From NCBI GenBank assembly GCA_000583135.1, contig JFBG01000002.1, positions 1 to 49,975 of the forward strand: a DNA stretch of 49,975 nucleotides. Direction: 5' to 3'. This document shows, piece after piece, positions 34,844 through 44,126 of the stretch. A program made the translations under genes and the position numbers. The notes under the pieces were generated by a model. That model had not been told where the DNA came from. It searched no databases and worked only from the letters and a program-made list of their open reading frames with translations. This stretch comes from Thioalkalivibrio sp. HK1 (GTDB lineage: Bacteria > Pseudomonadota > Gammaproteobacteria > HK1). Numbering within the stretch: the first letter of the stretch is position 1; each line of letters begins with the position of its first letter.

Positions 34844-35677
34844 TTATCGGGAAAATTCCCCCTCTCCCGACAGACAAGCCATCGCTTGTCGATGCAAGTC
34901 ATGGTTGTTGCTGGCCAAGATCCTTCCCCCGGGAACGATATCGATGGTCAAGGTCTCGCCCTTCCAGCCGCTCATCACCCCCCCGGCATTCGTCACCACC
35001 GGCAACAAGGCGCAATAATCGTAGATACCGGCTCGGGACTCCAAGGCGATGTTGACATGACCGCTCGATACCCGGGCGATGCCGTAGCAATTCCCGCCGT
35101 ATACCCTCCATTTCGACGCCTCCACGAGACGCTGCAAGGCGCATGCATCCTCGCCGATACAAGAATCGGGGGAGGAAATCGCAACCGTCGTCTCTTCCAA
35201 TCGTCGGGGGGTTTCGCCCAAGCGTATACGCTTGTCGTTGCACCACGTGCCTTCGCCGGCGATCCCCGTCCAGCGCTCGCACAACAAGGGATGATCGACC
35301 ACCCCCAAGACCGGATGTCGATCTCTGGCCAGTGAAATCAACGTGCCGTAGACCGGCACTTGAGCCATGAAAGCCTTGGTGCCGTCGATGGGATCGAGCA
35401 CCCAAACATGCTCCGCCCCCGGACGGTCGGCACCGAATTCCTCGCCGATGATGCCGTGTTCGGGATAACGCTTGCGGATCGACTCCCGCAACCGCACCTC
35501 CACTTCCCGATCCAGAGACGTAACCGGCGAACCGTCATCCTTGTCGAGCGGACGGATCTCTCGCCCCTCGTCTTGCACCGCACGGCGAATCATGTCCCCG
35601 GCGCAGTCGGCCAGATGCCGCGCGAACTCGACGATCTCCCTATCGACCGATGCGCCGGATCCGATCGATGCGTTCAT
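34844..35677 (-). CDS. hisN: Inositol-monophosphatase-family phosphatase, probably histidinol-phosphatase HisN type
   Basis: A 277-residue magnesium- and lithium-sensitive type phosphatase. The metal sites are visible: HGIIGEEFG (Glu79/80), VWVLDPIDGTKAF (Asp95, Asp98), DGSPVTSLDREVE, and the C-terminal YDYCALLPVVTNAGGVMSGW. The segment LDPIDGTKAFMAQVPVYGTL resembles the histidinol-phosphate phosphatase branch more than SuhB, but substrate cannot be assigned with certainty and no other his gene is nearby. The start at 35675-35677 has GAGGT seven bases upstream; an earlier in-frame ATG at 35788 is not supported. A second member of the superfamily (cysQ) lies 5 kb away. Confidence 0.82.
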   Translation of the reverse strand: MNASIGSGASVDREIVEFARHLADCAGDMIRRAVQDEGREIRPLDKDDGSPVTSLDREVEVRLRESIRKRYPEHGIIGEEFGADRPGAEHVWVLDPIDGTKAFMAQVPVYGTLISLARDRHPVLGVVDHPLLCERWTGIAGEGTWCNDKRIRLGETPRRLEETTVAISSPDSCIGEDACALQRLVEASKWRVYGGNCYGIARVSSGHVNIALESRAGIYDYCALLPVVTNAGGVMSGWKGETLTIDIVPGGRILASNNHDLHRQAMACLSGEGEFSR

Positions 35678-35973
35678 CTTGGGAACCTCGAGAGCGACCC
35701 TTCGGGGAATGCGTCTTCGATATGAATCATTGGTCGGATAAGGATATCGTCGAAAAAAAATCGATTGGATGAGCGAGTCGATGGGCAAGGTGCAGCCAAG
35801 GGCGATCTTCCAAAAATCGAGCGCAAGATCGATGGCCCGATATTCGCCCCATATTCGCGCGAGACTCGCCGGATCTCGACATATTGTAGTTCAGCCCTTT
35901 CAACGAGCGATCGCCCGGCGGATCGCCGACCCTCTTGCAGGCATCGATCGAGCGCTTTTCGATCCCCTTCGGA

Positions 35974-37659
35974 TCACTTTTCGATCGTTTCCTCGATGGC
36001 CTCCTCGATGGTCTCGGATGCGGGGATCGATTGCGGGCCGCATCTTGCAGGATGCACCCCGAAGGCATCGTCGAACAAGGCGTCGACATCGAGCGAACGC
36101 TCGATATGGGCCGCCAAGGCATCGAGCGCCGATTCCATCTGCGCTTCCCACGCCAGCGAAGAAAGGGCCGCGCTTCCCACTCTCGACAGCCAACTGGAGC
36201 GAAAGGTATCGCCGGCGAAAAGACCGTGTAGGTGCGTGCCCTCGATGCGGCCATCGGCGCTGACGGCACCCTCCGGTCGATCCGCTACTTGGGCCTTCGA
36301 TTGACGCCGCCCGCGACCTCCTCGGGCCAGCCCGAGCATCAGCCGCGCGAAGGGGCGTCGGGTATCCGGCCCGGAGGCGACCCCGACATGGATTTCATAG
36401 GCGCGCAGAATGACCCCCGAGCGAGCGCATTTTCCCACCACCTGACATACGGATTTTTCCGCTCCCATGACGGTCTCGATATCCAACAGACCGAGGCCTT
36501 GGACTTCCCCGGGCGAACCGTCGATGCCCTCGGGGTCGCACACCCGGCGCCCGAGCATCTGATAGCCGCCGCACAGGCCGAGCACCCGCCCGCCGCTGCG
36601 CGCATGGGCGATCAGATCATGATCCCATCCCTGTGCCCGTAAAAAGGCCAGATCGCCGATCGTGGATTTCGTGCCCGGCAGGATCACCACATCCGCATGG
36701 CGGGGCAAGGGTCGGCCCGGCGGCACGAAGGCGAAATCCACCGCAGGCTCCAAGCGCAAGGGATCGAAGTCGTCGAAGTTGGCGATGCGCGATAGCAGCG
36801 GAACCGCGATCCGAACCCGATCTCGGCAAGAGCGTTTGGGGACGGGGATCGAACCCCGATCCGAGGCGCCCGGGTAAGCGATGGCCTCGTCGATCACCGC
36901 ATCCTCCTGCGGCAATCGCCGGGCGGCGTCGAGCCATGGAATCACCCCCGCGCAAGGCCAGCCGGTGCGCCGTTCCATCTCGCGCACTCCTTCGTCGAAA
37001 AGAGCGGGATCGCCCCGAAAGCGATTGATGGCAAAGCGGGTGATCAACGCCGCATCCGCAGGGTCGAGCACCTTGCGGGTGCCGACCACGGCCGCAATCA
37101 CCCCGCCGCGATCGATATCCCCGAGCAGACATACCGGAAGCCGGGCTCGTCTGGCAAAACCCATATTGGCGATATCCCCGGTGCGCAGATTGATTTCCGC
37201 CGCGCTCCCGGCGCCCTCGACGATCACCAGATCGAATGCCCGACGAAGGCGCTCGAAGCTCTCCATCACCCGCTCCAACAGCCCTGCGCGGGTGCGCATG
37301 TAATCCGCGGCCTGCAAGGTGGTCAGCGCCTTGCCTTGCAACACCACCTGCGATGTGCGATCCGATTGCGGTTTGAGGAGCACGGGATTCATATCCACCG
37401 AAGGAGCGATCCCCGCCGCCTTGGCCTGCATGGCCTGCGCCCGTCCGATCTCCCCGCCCTCGGAGCAAGCGGCGGCGTTATTCGACATATTCTGCGGCTT
37501 GAAGGGCGCCACCTTGAAGCCGCGCTGCAACGCGATGCGACAAAGCCCGGCCACGAGGGTGGATTTACCCGCATCCGAGCATGTGCCTTGAATCATGATG
37601 GCCCCCGACGAGGCGGCCTCGAGCCTTCCTTTCAACCCTCTTCTCGTTCCCTTGGTCAT
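35974..37659 (-). CDS. cobQ: Cobyric acid synthase (glutamine-hydrolysing)
   Basis: A 561-residue enzyme amidating four side chains of adenosylcobyrinic acid diamide. The N-terminal nucleotide-binding domain (about 20-250) has MIQGTCSDAGKSTLVAGLCR, FKPQNMSNNAA, VDMNPVLLKPQ and VIVEGAGSAAEINLR. The C-terminal class I glutaminase-like domain has VVILPGTKSTIGDL, the nucleophile Cys363 in VLGLCGGYQMLG and His478 in EGTHLHGLF. The domain after residue 440 contains an Arg-rich insert (LARGGRGRRQSK). The start is backed by AAGGAA upstream. It follows the B12-type ABC genes by 86 bases on the same strand, suggesting a cobalamin acquisition and synthesis unit. The frame's upstream extension to 37842 is not conserved. 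Confidence 0.95.
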   Translation of the reverse strand: MTKGTRRGLKGRLEAASSGAIMIQGTCSDAGKSTLVAGLCRIALQRGFKVAPFKPQNMSNNAAACSEGGEIGRAQAMQAKAAGIAPSVDMNPVLLKPQSDRTSQVVLQGKALTTLQAADYMRTRAGLLERVMESFERLRRAFDLVIVEGAGSAAEINLRTGDIANMGFARRARLPVCLLGDIDRGGVIAAVVGTRKVLDPADAALITRFAINRFRGDPALFDEGVREMERRTGWPCAGVIPWLDAARRLPQEDAVIDEAIAYPGASDRGSIPVPKRSCRDRVRIAVPLLSRIANFDDFDPLRLEPAVDFAFVPPGRPLPRHADVVILPGTKSTIGDLAFLRAQGWDHDLIAHARSGGRVLGLCGGYQMLGRRVCDPEGIDGSPGEVQGLGLLDIETVMGAEKSVCQVVGKCARSGVILRAYEIHVGVASGPDTRRPFARLMLGLARGGRGRRQSKAQVADRPEGAVSADGRIEGTHLHGLFAGDTFRSSWLSRVGSAALSSLAWEAQMESALDALAAHIERSLDVDALFDDAFGVHPARCGPQSIPASETIEEAIEETIEK

Positions 37660-37745
37660 GCATCCATTCCTTGGAACTTCCCGATGAATCGTCGATCGAG
37701 TTCGATCCCTTGGGTCCTCGCAACACCCACCGAGCCGACGAGCCT

Positions 37746-38534
37746 TTATATCGGCTCTTCGATCTCCACCCTTTTCTCGGCAACTTGCGCCCGCACCCCG
37801 AATACGCTTTCGATCCGCTTCGAGTCCAATGTTTCCTCGCAAGGGCCGCTAGCGACGATGCTCCCTTGCTTCATCCACAACAAGCGATCGGCAAAGCGGG
37901 CTGCCAATGCGATATCGTGCAACACCGCCAGCACCCCGCCGCCTCGCCTTGCATGGCGCTGCAACAGGGTCATCACTTGCAGCTGATGGCGGATATCGAG
38001 CGCCGCCACCGGCTCGTCGGCGAGCAACAGCGGGGCTTGCGCGGCAAGGGCCCGGGCGCAGTGCATGCGGGCGATTTCCCCGCCGGAAAGCGTATCCGCC
38101 GAGCGTTCGGAAAAGGCCGCAAGCCCTGCCGCCGCCATCGCGCGATCCACCGCGGCGGCGTCCTCTTCACCGAGCCTTCCGGGGGAGGCGCCGTAGGCGA
38201 ATCTCCCGAGAGAAACGATATCCCGCACCCGATTGGGCCAGGCGAGAGGGCGGATCTGGGGCAGCCAAGCGATCTTTCGCGCCCGCTTCGAAGGCGACAT
38301 CCGCGCCGGATCCTCACCCCCCAAACGCACCCTTCCGGCACTCGGCGTCAACAGTCCCATCGCGGCCCGAAGGAGGGTGGTCTTGCCCGCTCCGTTGGGA
38401 CCGACGAGGATCGACATCTCCCCGCCGCTTAAGGTGAACGAGGCATCCCTCACCAGGATCGGGGCGCCACGCTCGGCCTTGGCTCGTACCTCGAGCTTCG
38501 ATACCACGAGATCCGGCATCGACGATTCAGCCAT
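37746..38534 (-). CDS. FecE/BtuD-type ABC transporter ATPase
   Basis: A 262-residue ATPase of a metal-chelate or vitamin B12 importer. Visible are Walker [20 protein letters not shown], the Q-loop AWLPQIRPLAWPNRVRDIV, the family mark VSLGRFAYGASPGR, signature LSGGEIARMHCARAL, Walker B LLLADEPVAALD, and the H-loop VLHDIALAARFADRL. The ATG at 38532-38534 overlaps the end of the permease gene by eight bases. Position between the permease and cobQ favours cobalamin as substrate (BtuD function), but iron chelates or haem are possible, and no binding-protein gene is visible. Confidence 0.9.
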   Translation of the reverse strand: MAESSMPDLVVSKLEVRAKAERGAPILVRDASFTLSGGEMSILVGPNGAGKTTLLRAAMGLLTPSAGRVRLGGEDPARMSPSKRARKIAWLPQIRPLAWPNRVRDIVSLGRFAYGASPGRLGEEDAAAVDRAMAAAGLAAFSERSADTLSGGEIARMHCARALAAQAPLLLADEPVAALDIRHQLQVMTLLQRHARRGGGVLAVLHDIALAARFADRLLWMKQGSIVASGPCEETLDSKRIESVFGVRAQVAEKRVEIEEPI

Positions 38535-39597
38535 GGTCGCTTCGGCGCCGGGCCGCGATCCAGATGAAGATCGGAGCCCCGATGATGGCGGCGACCACCC
38601 CGAGTTTGAGCTCCGTCGCGCTCGGCAACAGGCGCACCCCGATATCGGCAAGCACCAGAATCAAGCCCGCCAGCAATGCCGAGGGCAAGAGGCTGCGCGC
38701 CGGATCGTGGCCCACCAACGGTCGTATCAAGTGAGGGGCGATGATGCCGACGAAACCGATGGCCCCCGCCAAAGCGACGCCGGCCCCGGCGGCGAGCCCT
38801 GCGCCTACGACCACCGCCACCCGCTGTCGCCCGAGGTGCAACCCGACTCCGGCGGCCGCCTCCTCGCCCAGGGTCAGGGCGAAAAGACCGCGGCGGGTGG
38901 TGAAAAGAAGCGCAAATCCGGCAATCAAAAAAGGCGCGACCAATGCGATATCGTCATAGCTGCGATTGGCGACCGAACCCAACATCCAGTTGATCATCTC
39001 CGCCAGCGAGAAGGGGTTCGGAGCCAGATTCAATAACAGCGACATCAAAGCCCCGGCGAAAGCCGATAGTCCCACCCCGATCAAGATCAAGGTCACGACC
39101 GATGAAGTACGACGAGCGGCGAAGGCGAGCAAGGCGGTGGCGGCCACCGCGCCGCCGATGGCCGCGATCGGAACCGCATAAGCGCCAAGACCCGAAGAGG
39201 AGGCGAGACCGTAATAAATCGTGAAGGTCGCAGCCAAGGCGGCGCAGGCCGAGACCCCCAGCACCCCGGGCTCGGCCAATGGATTGCGCAACAACCCCTG
39301 CAAGGCGGCCCCGCTCGCTCCCAAAGCGGCTCCGGTCATGAAGGCGGCCAAGGCCCTGGGCAATCGGATTTGCCAGATCACCAAGGAATCGGCGGCTTGG
39401 ACCGAAAGACCGGAGGCAAGCACCGCGCTCGTTTCGCCTTCGCCGATGGATCGAAAGGGAAATAGCAGCGCGGCCGACACCCTGTGGACACCCAAAGGGG
39501 TCGAACCCAACAAGCAGGCGGCGAAAAGAGCGATGACCGTGGCCAACAGGAGAAGCGGAACGACGAGATGCTCGCCCGAAGAGAGGCTTGAGAGCAT
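38527..39597 (-). CDS. FecCD/BtuC-type ABC transporter permease
   Basis: An importer permease of about 356 residues with about nine to ten membrane helices. Family marks are IWQIRLPRALAAFMTGAALG, GASGAALQGLLRNPLAEPGV, LIGVGLSAFAGALMSLL, WMLGSVANRSYDDI and, near the end, AGAIGFVGIIAPHLIRPLVG (the segment contacting the ATPase). The ATG at 39597 starts about ten residues before the first helix and gives a normal family length; in-frame ATGs at 39618, 39654, 39663 and 39669 are equally open and none has a strong ribosome site. It is the first gene of the leftward run btuC-like, btuD-like, cobQ, hisN, fur. I see no cobalamin riboswitch upstream. Confidence 0.88.
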   Translation of the reverse strand: MLSSLSSGEHLVVPLLLLATVIALFAACLLGSTPLGVHRVSAALLFPFRSIGEGETSAVLASGLSVQAADSLVIWQIRLPRALAAFMTGAALGASGAALQGLLRNPLAEPGVLGVSACAALAATFTIYYGLASSSGLGAYAVPIAAIGGAVAATALLAFAARRTSSVVTLILIGVGLSAFAGALMSLLLNLAPNPFSLAEMINWMLGSVANRSYDDIALVAPFLIAGFALLFTTRRGLFALTLGEEAAAGVGLHLGRQRVAVVVGAGLAAGAGVALAGAIGFVGIIAPHLIRPLVGHDPARSLLPSALLAGLILVLADIGVRLLPSATELKLGVVAAIIGAPIFIWIAARRRSDHG

Positions 39598-40241
39598 CGA
39601 GCCCCGATGATGTGGCATCGGTGAGTGGGTGCTTCGGTCTTGATCCGCACGCATCGATGGCATCGTCATCTTCGAAAGCGTAAGGCCGCGCGGCAAATGG
39701 GACAAAAGGAAGGATTTCAAACGCAAGAGATGGGAAGATGGACTTTCGATGCCGTGCCGGGGCCGCTCTTGGAATCACCGATTCACCCGCCCTTTGCAAG
39801 AGGCCTTCGAAACCGGGGGCGATTGTATGCCTAAGGATCGAGGCGGATCGTCGCCCGATCGAAATGCCTTGTTCATCGGCGAGGATTCCAAGTACCGATA
39901 CAAAAAGGGCATTCGATGCGCCGATCGACGCCAAGCGAGGCATTGTAAATCCCCCGACACCCCCCGTTCGAAAAAAATCCCCCGCTCCGATGCAAAAAAG
40001 CCGTATCGGATCGAAGTGCACAGGTCGAACGCATAAGTCATGGGAGGGATCGTGATCCGATGTCGAGGATGCACTGATATCGATACGAATCATTCCACCG
40101 AGCGATTCCATCGAAAGCATTCGAAAAAGCGGCGGACGATGGGGGGCTCGAAGCGTGGATTTATAATTCGAATGGATCGCCCGCCGCCGAAGCATCGGGC
40201 GAAGACGAGATTCTCCCACCGACCGACGAGGTAGCCTTGCT
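39598..40241. other. 644-base divergent intergenic region, btuC-like / SDR
   Basis: This is the largest gap in the window. No frame resembles a known protein, and the AT content rises in places (around 39960 and 40150). The permease start may lie up to 72 bases inside it. I looked for a cobalamin riboswitch B12 box, tRNA T-loops and strong hairpins and saw none. It may contain promoters for both flanking units. Confidence 0.5.
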
Positions 40242-40988
40242 TTGCGCGAAACCATCTTGATCACCGGAGGAAGCCGCGGCATCGGAGCGGCCACGGCGAT
40301 GCTCGCGGCAAAAGGCGGCTACGACGTGGCCATCACCTACCACCGGGATCGCACCGCGGCGCAGGCGATCGTCGACGGGATCGAAAAGGAAGGAGCCCGA
40401 GCCTTGGCCCTGCAAGGGGATGTGGCGTCGGAGATCGATGTCGAACGAATCTTCGCCGAGGTCGACGCCGAGTTCGGGGCGATCTCGGCGCTTGTCAACA
40501 ATGCCGGACTTTTGGGAAGACAAACGACACTCGATACCATGGATCTGGATCGGGTGCAACGAACCCTGTCCGTCAATGTCATCGGAGTCTTTCTATGCTG
40601 TCGGGCGGCCGTGCGACGCATGGCCTTTCGTCACGGCGGCAACGGCGGGAGCATCGTGAACCTCTCCTCCGTCGCCGCTCGTTTGGGTGCGCCTCGGGAA
40701 TTCATCGACTATGCGGCCTCCAAAGGGGCGGTGGATACCATGACCATCGGTCTTGCGAACGAAGTCGCCGATCAAGGGATCCGGGTCAATGCGGTGCGCC
40801 CGGGGTTGATCCACACCGACATCCACGCCCTTTCCGGCGATCCCGATCGGGTGGAAAAACTCAAATCCCGCGTGCCGATGGCCCGCGGCGGCGACGCCAT
40901 CGAGGTGGCGAAAGCCATCTTGTGGTTGGCCTCGAAAGAATCCTCCTATACCACCGCTTCTTTCATCGATGTCGCCGGCGGACGCTGA
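40242..40988 (+). CDS. Short-chain dehydrogenase/reductase
   Basis: A 248-residue NAD(P)-dependent oxidoreductase with a Rossmann fold. It shows the cofactor motif ITGGSRGIG (7-15), LVNNAGLLG, the catalytic Ser in IVNLSSVAARLG, and the Tyr-Lys pair in FIDYAASKGAVDTMTIGLA; the C-terminus ends IDVAGGR as usual. The Arg at GDVASEIDVERIF and the basic residue after the cofactor loop suggest NADP preference, but the substrate is unknown. The start is TTG (40242), preceded by GAGGT at about ten bases; no ATG fits the family start. It precedes cysQ by 25 bases and probably shares its transcript. Confidence 0.88.
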   Translation: MRETILITGGSRGIGAATAMLAAKGGYDVAITYHRDRTAAQAIVDGIEKEGARALALQGDVASEIDVERIFAEVDAEFGAISALVNNAGLLGRQTTLDTMDLDRVQRTLSVNVIGVFLCCRAAVRRMAFRHGGNGGSIVNLSSVAARLGAPREFIDYAASKGAVDTMTIGLANEVADQGIRVNAVRPGLIHTDIHALSGDPDRVEKLKSRVPMARGGDAIEVAKAILWLASKESSYTTASFIDVAGGR

Positions 40989-41013
40989 AGACGCTGAAAA
41001 GGAAGAATCGTCG

Positions 41014-41859
41014 ATGGCAAGGGCAAAGGATCGAGCCACGAGGCAGGAGGTATTGGAGAATCTGCGCGAGATCGCCGTCTTGGCCGGGGCCGAGATCCTC
41101 GATATCTACGCCGGTGATTTCTCGGTGCACGACAAACCCGATGCCACCCCGGTGACATCCGCCGATACCGCGGCCGAGCGGATCATCTTGCACGAGCTCG
41201 GGCAATGGGCCCCTAAGATACCGGTGATCGCCGAGGAATCCTTCGCCGCCGGCTCGCTCCCCGACATGCAAAGCGGCGCCGGCGATGCGCGTTTTGCCGA
41301 CGATGCTTTCTTTCTCGTCGATCCCTTGGACGGCACCCGCGAATTCATCCGCCGCAACGGGGAGTTCACGGTCAATATCGCCCTCGTCGAGGGCGGGGTT
41401 CCGATCGCGGGAACGGTGCATCTCCCGGCCTTGGGCGAGACCTTCTGGACCGTCGGCGACGGCAAGGCATGGCGGATGCGGAAAAACGAACAAGCGCAAG
41501 CGATCGCCTGCCGCTCGGCGGGATCCGATCCCTTGGCGATCAGCAGCCGCTCCCACCGGGATTCCGAAACCGCCGCTTGGCTGGAGCGGCACAAGATAAC
41601 GAGGATCATCCACGCCGGTTCGTCTTTGAAACTGTGCCGGATCGCCGAGGGTAACGCCGATGTCTATCCCCGCTTCGGACGCACGATGGAGTGGGATATC
41701 GCCGCCGGGCATGCCCTCCTTCGCGCCGCCGGCGGGGATGTCGGCACCCTCGACGGCCCTCCCTTGAGATATGGAAAACCCGGTTTCGAAAATCCCTCTT
41801 TCATCGCCCATGGCCTTGACCGACCCGACCGACAGCGCCCAAGATCTTCGACGTCTTGA
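41014..41859 (+). CDS. cysQ: 3'(2'),5'-bisphosphate nucleotidase CysQ
   Basis: A 281-residue IMPase-superfamily phosphatase that removes the 3' phosphate from PAP, a by-product of sulphate assimilation. Metal-binding motifs: PVIAEESF (Glu74/75), FFLVDPLDGTREFIRRNGEFT (103-108) and EWDIAAGHALLRAAGG. TREFI after DPLDG and IHAGSSLKLCRIAEGNADVY are CysQ-like and separate it from the HisN-type gene at 34844. The ATG at 41014 has AAGGAAG about eight bases upstream; an earlier in-frame ATG at 40969 lies inside the preceding gene. The last 20 residues are Arg/Pro/Ser-rich. Confidence 0.92.
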   Translation: MARAKDRATRQEVLENLREIAVLAGAEILDIYAGDFSVHDKPDATPVTSADTAAERIILHELGQWAPKIPVIAEESFAAGSLPDMQSGAGDARFADDAFFLVDPLDGTREFIRRNGEFTVNIALVEGGVPIAGTVHLPALGETFWTVGDGKAWRMRKNEQAQAIACRSAGSDPLAISSRSHRDSETAAWLERHKITRIIHAGSSLKLCRIAEGNADVYPRFGRTMEWDIAAGHALLRAAGGDVGTLDGPPLRYGKPGFENPSFIAHGLDRPDRQRPRSSTS

Positions 41860-41930
41860 CCTTCGAAGTCTTGAACGGGATCGACGAGCGCTACCTTAAG
41901 ACAGTGCCCGCCCAAGGATCATCAATCATC

Positions 41931-42959
41931 ATGAGCAGCCCCGACCTTCGAAAAACGATGATCGCCATCGAGATATCCTCCCCCGGCGATCCCGAAGTCC
42001 TCGTCCCCGTCGAGCGCCCGATCCCCGTCCCGGCTCCGGGGGAGGTCCTCGTCCGAGTCGAGGCCGCGGGCATCAACCGACCGGATGTGATGCAACGCAA
42101 GGGGCTCTATCCGCCTCCCCCGGGGGCTTCGGATATCCCGGGCCTCGAGATCGCCGGCAGCGTCGTCGCCCGAGGCGAGGGGGTATCCGATTTGGGCGAC
42201 GGCACCAAGGTCTGCGCTCTGGTCAGCGGCGGCGGTTATGCACAATATTGCACCGCCCCCGCTCCCTTGTGCCTGCCGATCCCCGATGGACTCGATATCG
42301 TCGATGCCGCCGCTTTGCCCGAGACCCTCTTCACGGTCTGGACCAATCTCGTCGATCGCGCTCGCCTCTCATCGGGCGAATCGCTGCTCGTACACGGCGG
42401 ATCGAGCGGTATCGGCACCACCGCGATCCAGCTGGCCAAACTCTTGGGGGTTCGCGTCTTCGCCACCGCCGGATCCGATCGAAAATGCGAGGCCTGCCTC
42501 GAACTCGGGGCTTCGGCGGCGATCGACTATCGCAAAGAGGACTTCGTCGAGAGGATCAAGACTCTCACCGAAGGACGGGGCGTGGATGTGGTGCTGGATA
42601 TGGTGGCGGGGGACTATCTTGCGCGCAATATCGAATGCCTCGCCTTTGATGGCCGATTGGTGGTGATCGCGGTGCAACGAGGACCGAAAGTCGCCGAATT
42701 CAACGTGCTCCCGATCATGCTCAAACGCCTCACCCTCACCGGCTCCACCTTGCGCCCTCGCACCGTCGAGCAAAAATCGGAGATCGCCCGGGCGCTGCAA
42801 AAGAACCTGTGGCCGCACCTCGAATCCAAGGCGATGCGCCCCATCATCCACTCCCGTTTTCCGCTGCAAGATGCACACAAGGCCCATCGCCTGATGGAAA
42901 GCGGCGAGCATATCGGCAAGATCATGTTGACGGTCGAAAGCGCAATCGACGGTCGATGA
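41931..42959 (+). CDS. Quinone oxidoreductase-like NAD(P)H dehydrogenase (MDR family, zinc-free)
   Basis: A 342-residue medium-chain dehydrogenase/reductase. The N-terminal domain has PAPGEVLVRVEAAGINRPDV and MQRKGLYPPPPGASDIPGLE, typical of the PIG3-like quinone oxidoreductase branch; the usual zinc-binding residues are missing. The Rossmann part has LLVHGGSSGIGTTAIQLAKL and DRKCEACLELGASAAIDYR, and GRGVDVVLDMVAGDYLARNI follows. The ATG at 41931 has a weak AAGGAT upstream; a TTG at 41856 and an ATG at 41958 are alternatives. It lies 71 bases after cysQ and 82 bases before trpD. Confidence 0.9.
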   Translation: MSSPDLRKTMIAIEISSPGDPEVLVPVERPIPVPAPGEVLVRVEAAGINRPDVMQRKGLYPPPPGASDIPGLEIAGSVVARGEGVSDLGDGTKVCALVSGGGYAQYCTAPAPLCLPIPDGLDIVDAAALPETLFTVWTNLVDRARLSSGESLLVHGGSSGIGTTAIQLAKLLGVRVFATAGSDRKCEACLELGASAAIDYRKEDFVERIKTLTEGRGVDVVLDMVAGDYLARNIECLAFDGRLVVIAVQRGPKVAEFNVLPIMLKRLTLTGSTLRPRTVEQKSEIARALQKNLWPHLESKAMRPIIHSRFPLQDAHKAHRLMESGEHIGKIMLTVESAIDGR

Positions 42960-43041
42960 CGAATCGCCTGCAAGCGCAACCGAAAAAAGCCATACCCCTT
43001 CGAATCCATCCCCTTTTCATCTCGACGATTCCATCGACATC

Positions 43042-44073
43042 ATGAATATCCAATCGGCAATCGAAACCGTCATCCACGGCCAAGACTTGGAAAACGCGCA
43101 GATGGGCGAGGTCATGCAGGCGATCATGACCGGCGAATGCACCCCGGCGCAGATCGGCGGCTTCCTCGTGGGGCTGCGAATGAAGGGCGAGACGGTCGAG
43201 GAGATCGCCGCCGCCGCCCGTATCATGCGCTCGCTGGCGACCCCGGTGGAGGTCGATCGAGATCGCTTGGTCGATACCTGCGGGACCGGCGGCGACGCCG
43301 GCGGCACCTTCAATATCTCCACCGCCGGGGCCTTGGTCGCCGCCGGAGCCGGGGTGCGGGTCGCAAAACACGGCAATCGCTCGATTTCCGGGCGATCCGG
43401 CAGCGCCGATGTCCTGGAAGCGGCGGGCGTTCGACTCGATGCCGATCCGAAGCGGATCGCGCGCTGCATCGACGAAGCGGGAGTCGGCTTTCTCTTCGCC
43501 CCGGCGCATCACGGAGCCATGAAATACGCCATCGGCCCCCGCCGGGAAATGGCGGTGCGCACCATCTTCAACGTGCTCGGCCCGCTCACCAACCCCGCCG
43601 GCGCCACCAGACAGGTGATCGGCGTTTTTTCGCCCGATCTCGTCGAACCCTTGGCGAGGGTGCTTCAAACCCTGGGCAGCGAGCATGTCATGGTGGTCCA
43701 CTGCGAGAACGGGCTGGACGAGATCGGCATCGGGGCCTTGACCCATATCGCCGAACTGCACGCAGGCGTTGTTCGCTCCTATACCTTGGACGCTGCGCAA
43801 TTCGGCTTTCCTTCCATCGATGCCCGGGCGATCACCGTCGATTCCCCGCAAGCGAGCCTCGACATGATCCAAGGTGTGCTCAGCGGTGTCGCAGGACCTG
43901 CAAGCGATATCACCTCGGTCAATGCCGGGGCCGCCATCTATGTCGGCGGCGGCGCTTCGAATCTCTCGGAAGGGATCGAGTGCGCGCGCGAAAGCATCCG
44001 CAGCGGGAATGCCGCTCGAGCCTTGGAGCGGCTGATTGCCGTCAGCAACGCACCCGATCCATCCGATCGTTGA
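43042..44073 (+). CDS. trpD: Anthranilate phosphoribosyltransferase
   Basis: A 343-residue tryptophan-pathway enzyme transferring phosphoribose to anthranilate. Conserved motifs: [18 protein letters not shown] (PRPP-binding GTGGD at 81-85), [20 protein letters not shown] (KHGNR at 109-113), [20 protein letters not shown] and [20 protein letters not shown]. Length is normal. The ribosome site is weak. It is followed after 53 bases by trpC. trpE and trpG, which precede trpD in many gammaproteobacteria, are not adjacent; an oxidoreductase gene is there instead. A second frame stays open through the whole gene but is only an N-terminal shadow of the trpC frame. Confidence 0.97.
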   Translation: MNIQSAIETVIHGQDLENAQMGEVMQAIMTGECTPAQIGGFLVGLRMKGETVEEIAAAARIMRSLATPVEVDRDRLVDTCGTGGDAGGTFNISTAGALVAAGAGVRVAKHGNRSISGRSGSADVLEAAGVRLDADPKRIARCIDEAGVGFLFAPAHHGAMKYAIGPRREMAVRTIFNVLGPLTNPAGATRQVIGVFSPDLVEPLARVLQTLGSEHVMVVHCENGLDEIGIGALTHIAELHAGVVRSYTLDAAQFGFPSIDARAITVDSPQASLDMIQGVLSGVAGPASDITSVNAGAAIYVGGGASNLSEGIECARESIRSGNAARALERLIAVSNAPDPSDR

Positions 44074-44126
44074 AAATCGATCCCGCATCGGCGATCACCC
44101 GACCTTCGAAAGGGCAATCCATCGGC

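Noticed and set aside
39598..40241. Small open frames in the largest intergenic gap as possible short proteins
   Set aside because: They lack convincing ribosome sites, overlap each other in several frames and show Arg/Ser/Pro-rich compositions typical of shadows.
41014..41859. Calling cysQ and the gene at 34844 recent duplicates
   Set aside because: Both are in the IMPase superfamily, but their sequences around the metal motifs differ in the manner of separate ancient branches (CysQ and HisN types).
43137..44126. Open frame continuing upstream of trpC through all of trpD
   Set aside because: It is in a different frame from trpD, is Arg/His/Gly-rich and unlike any family. TrpC similarity begins only shortly after the ATG at 44127.
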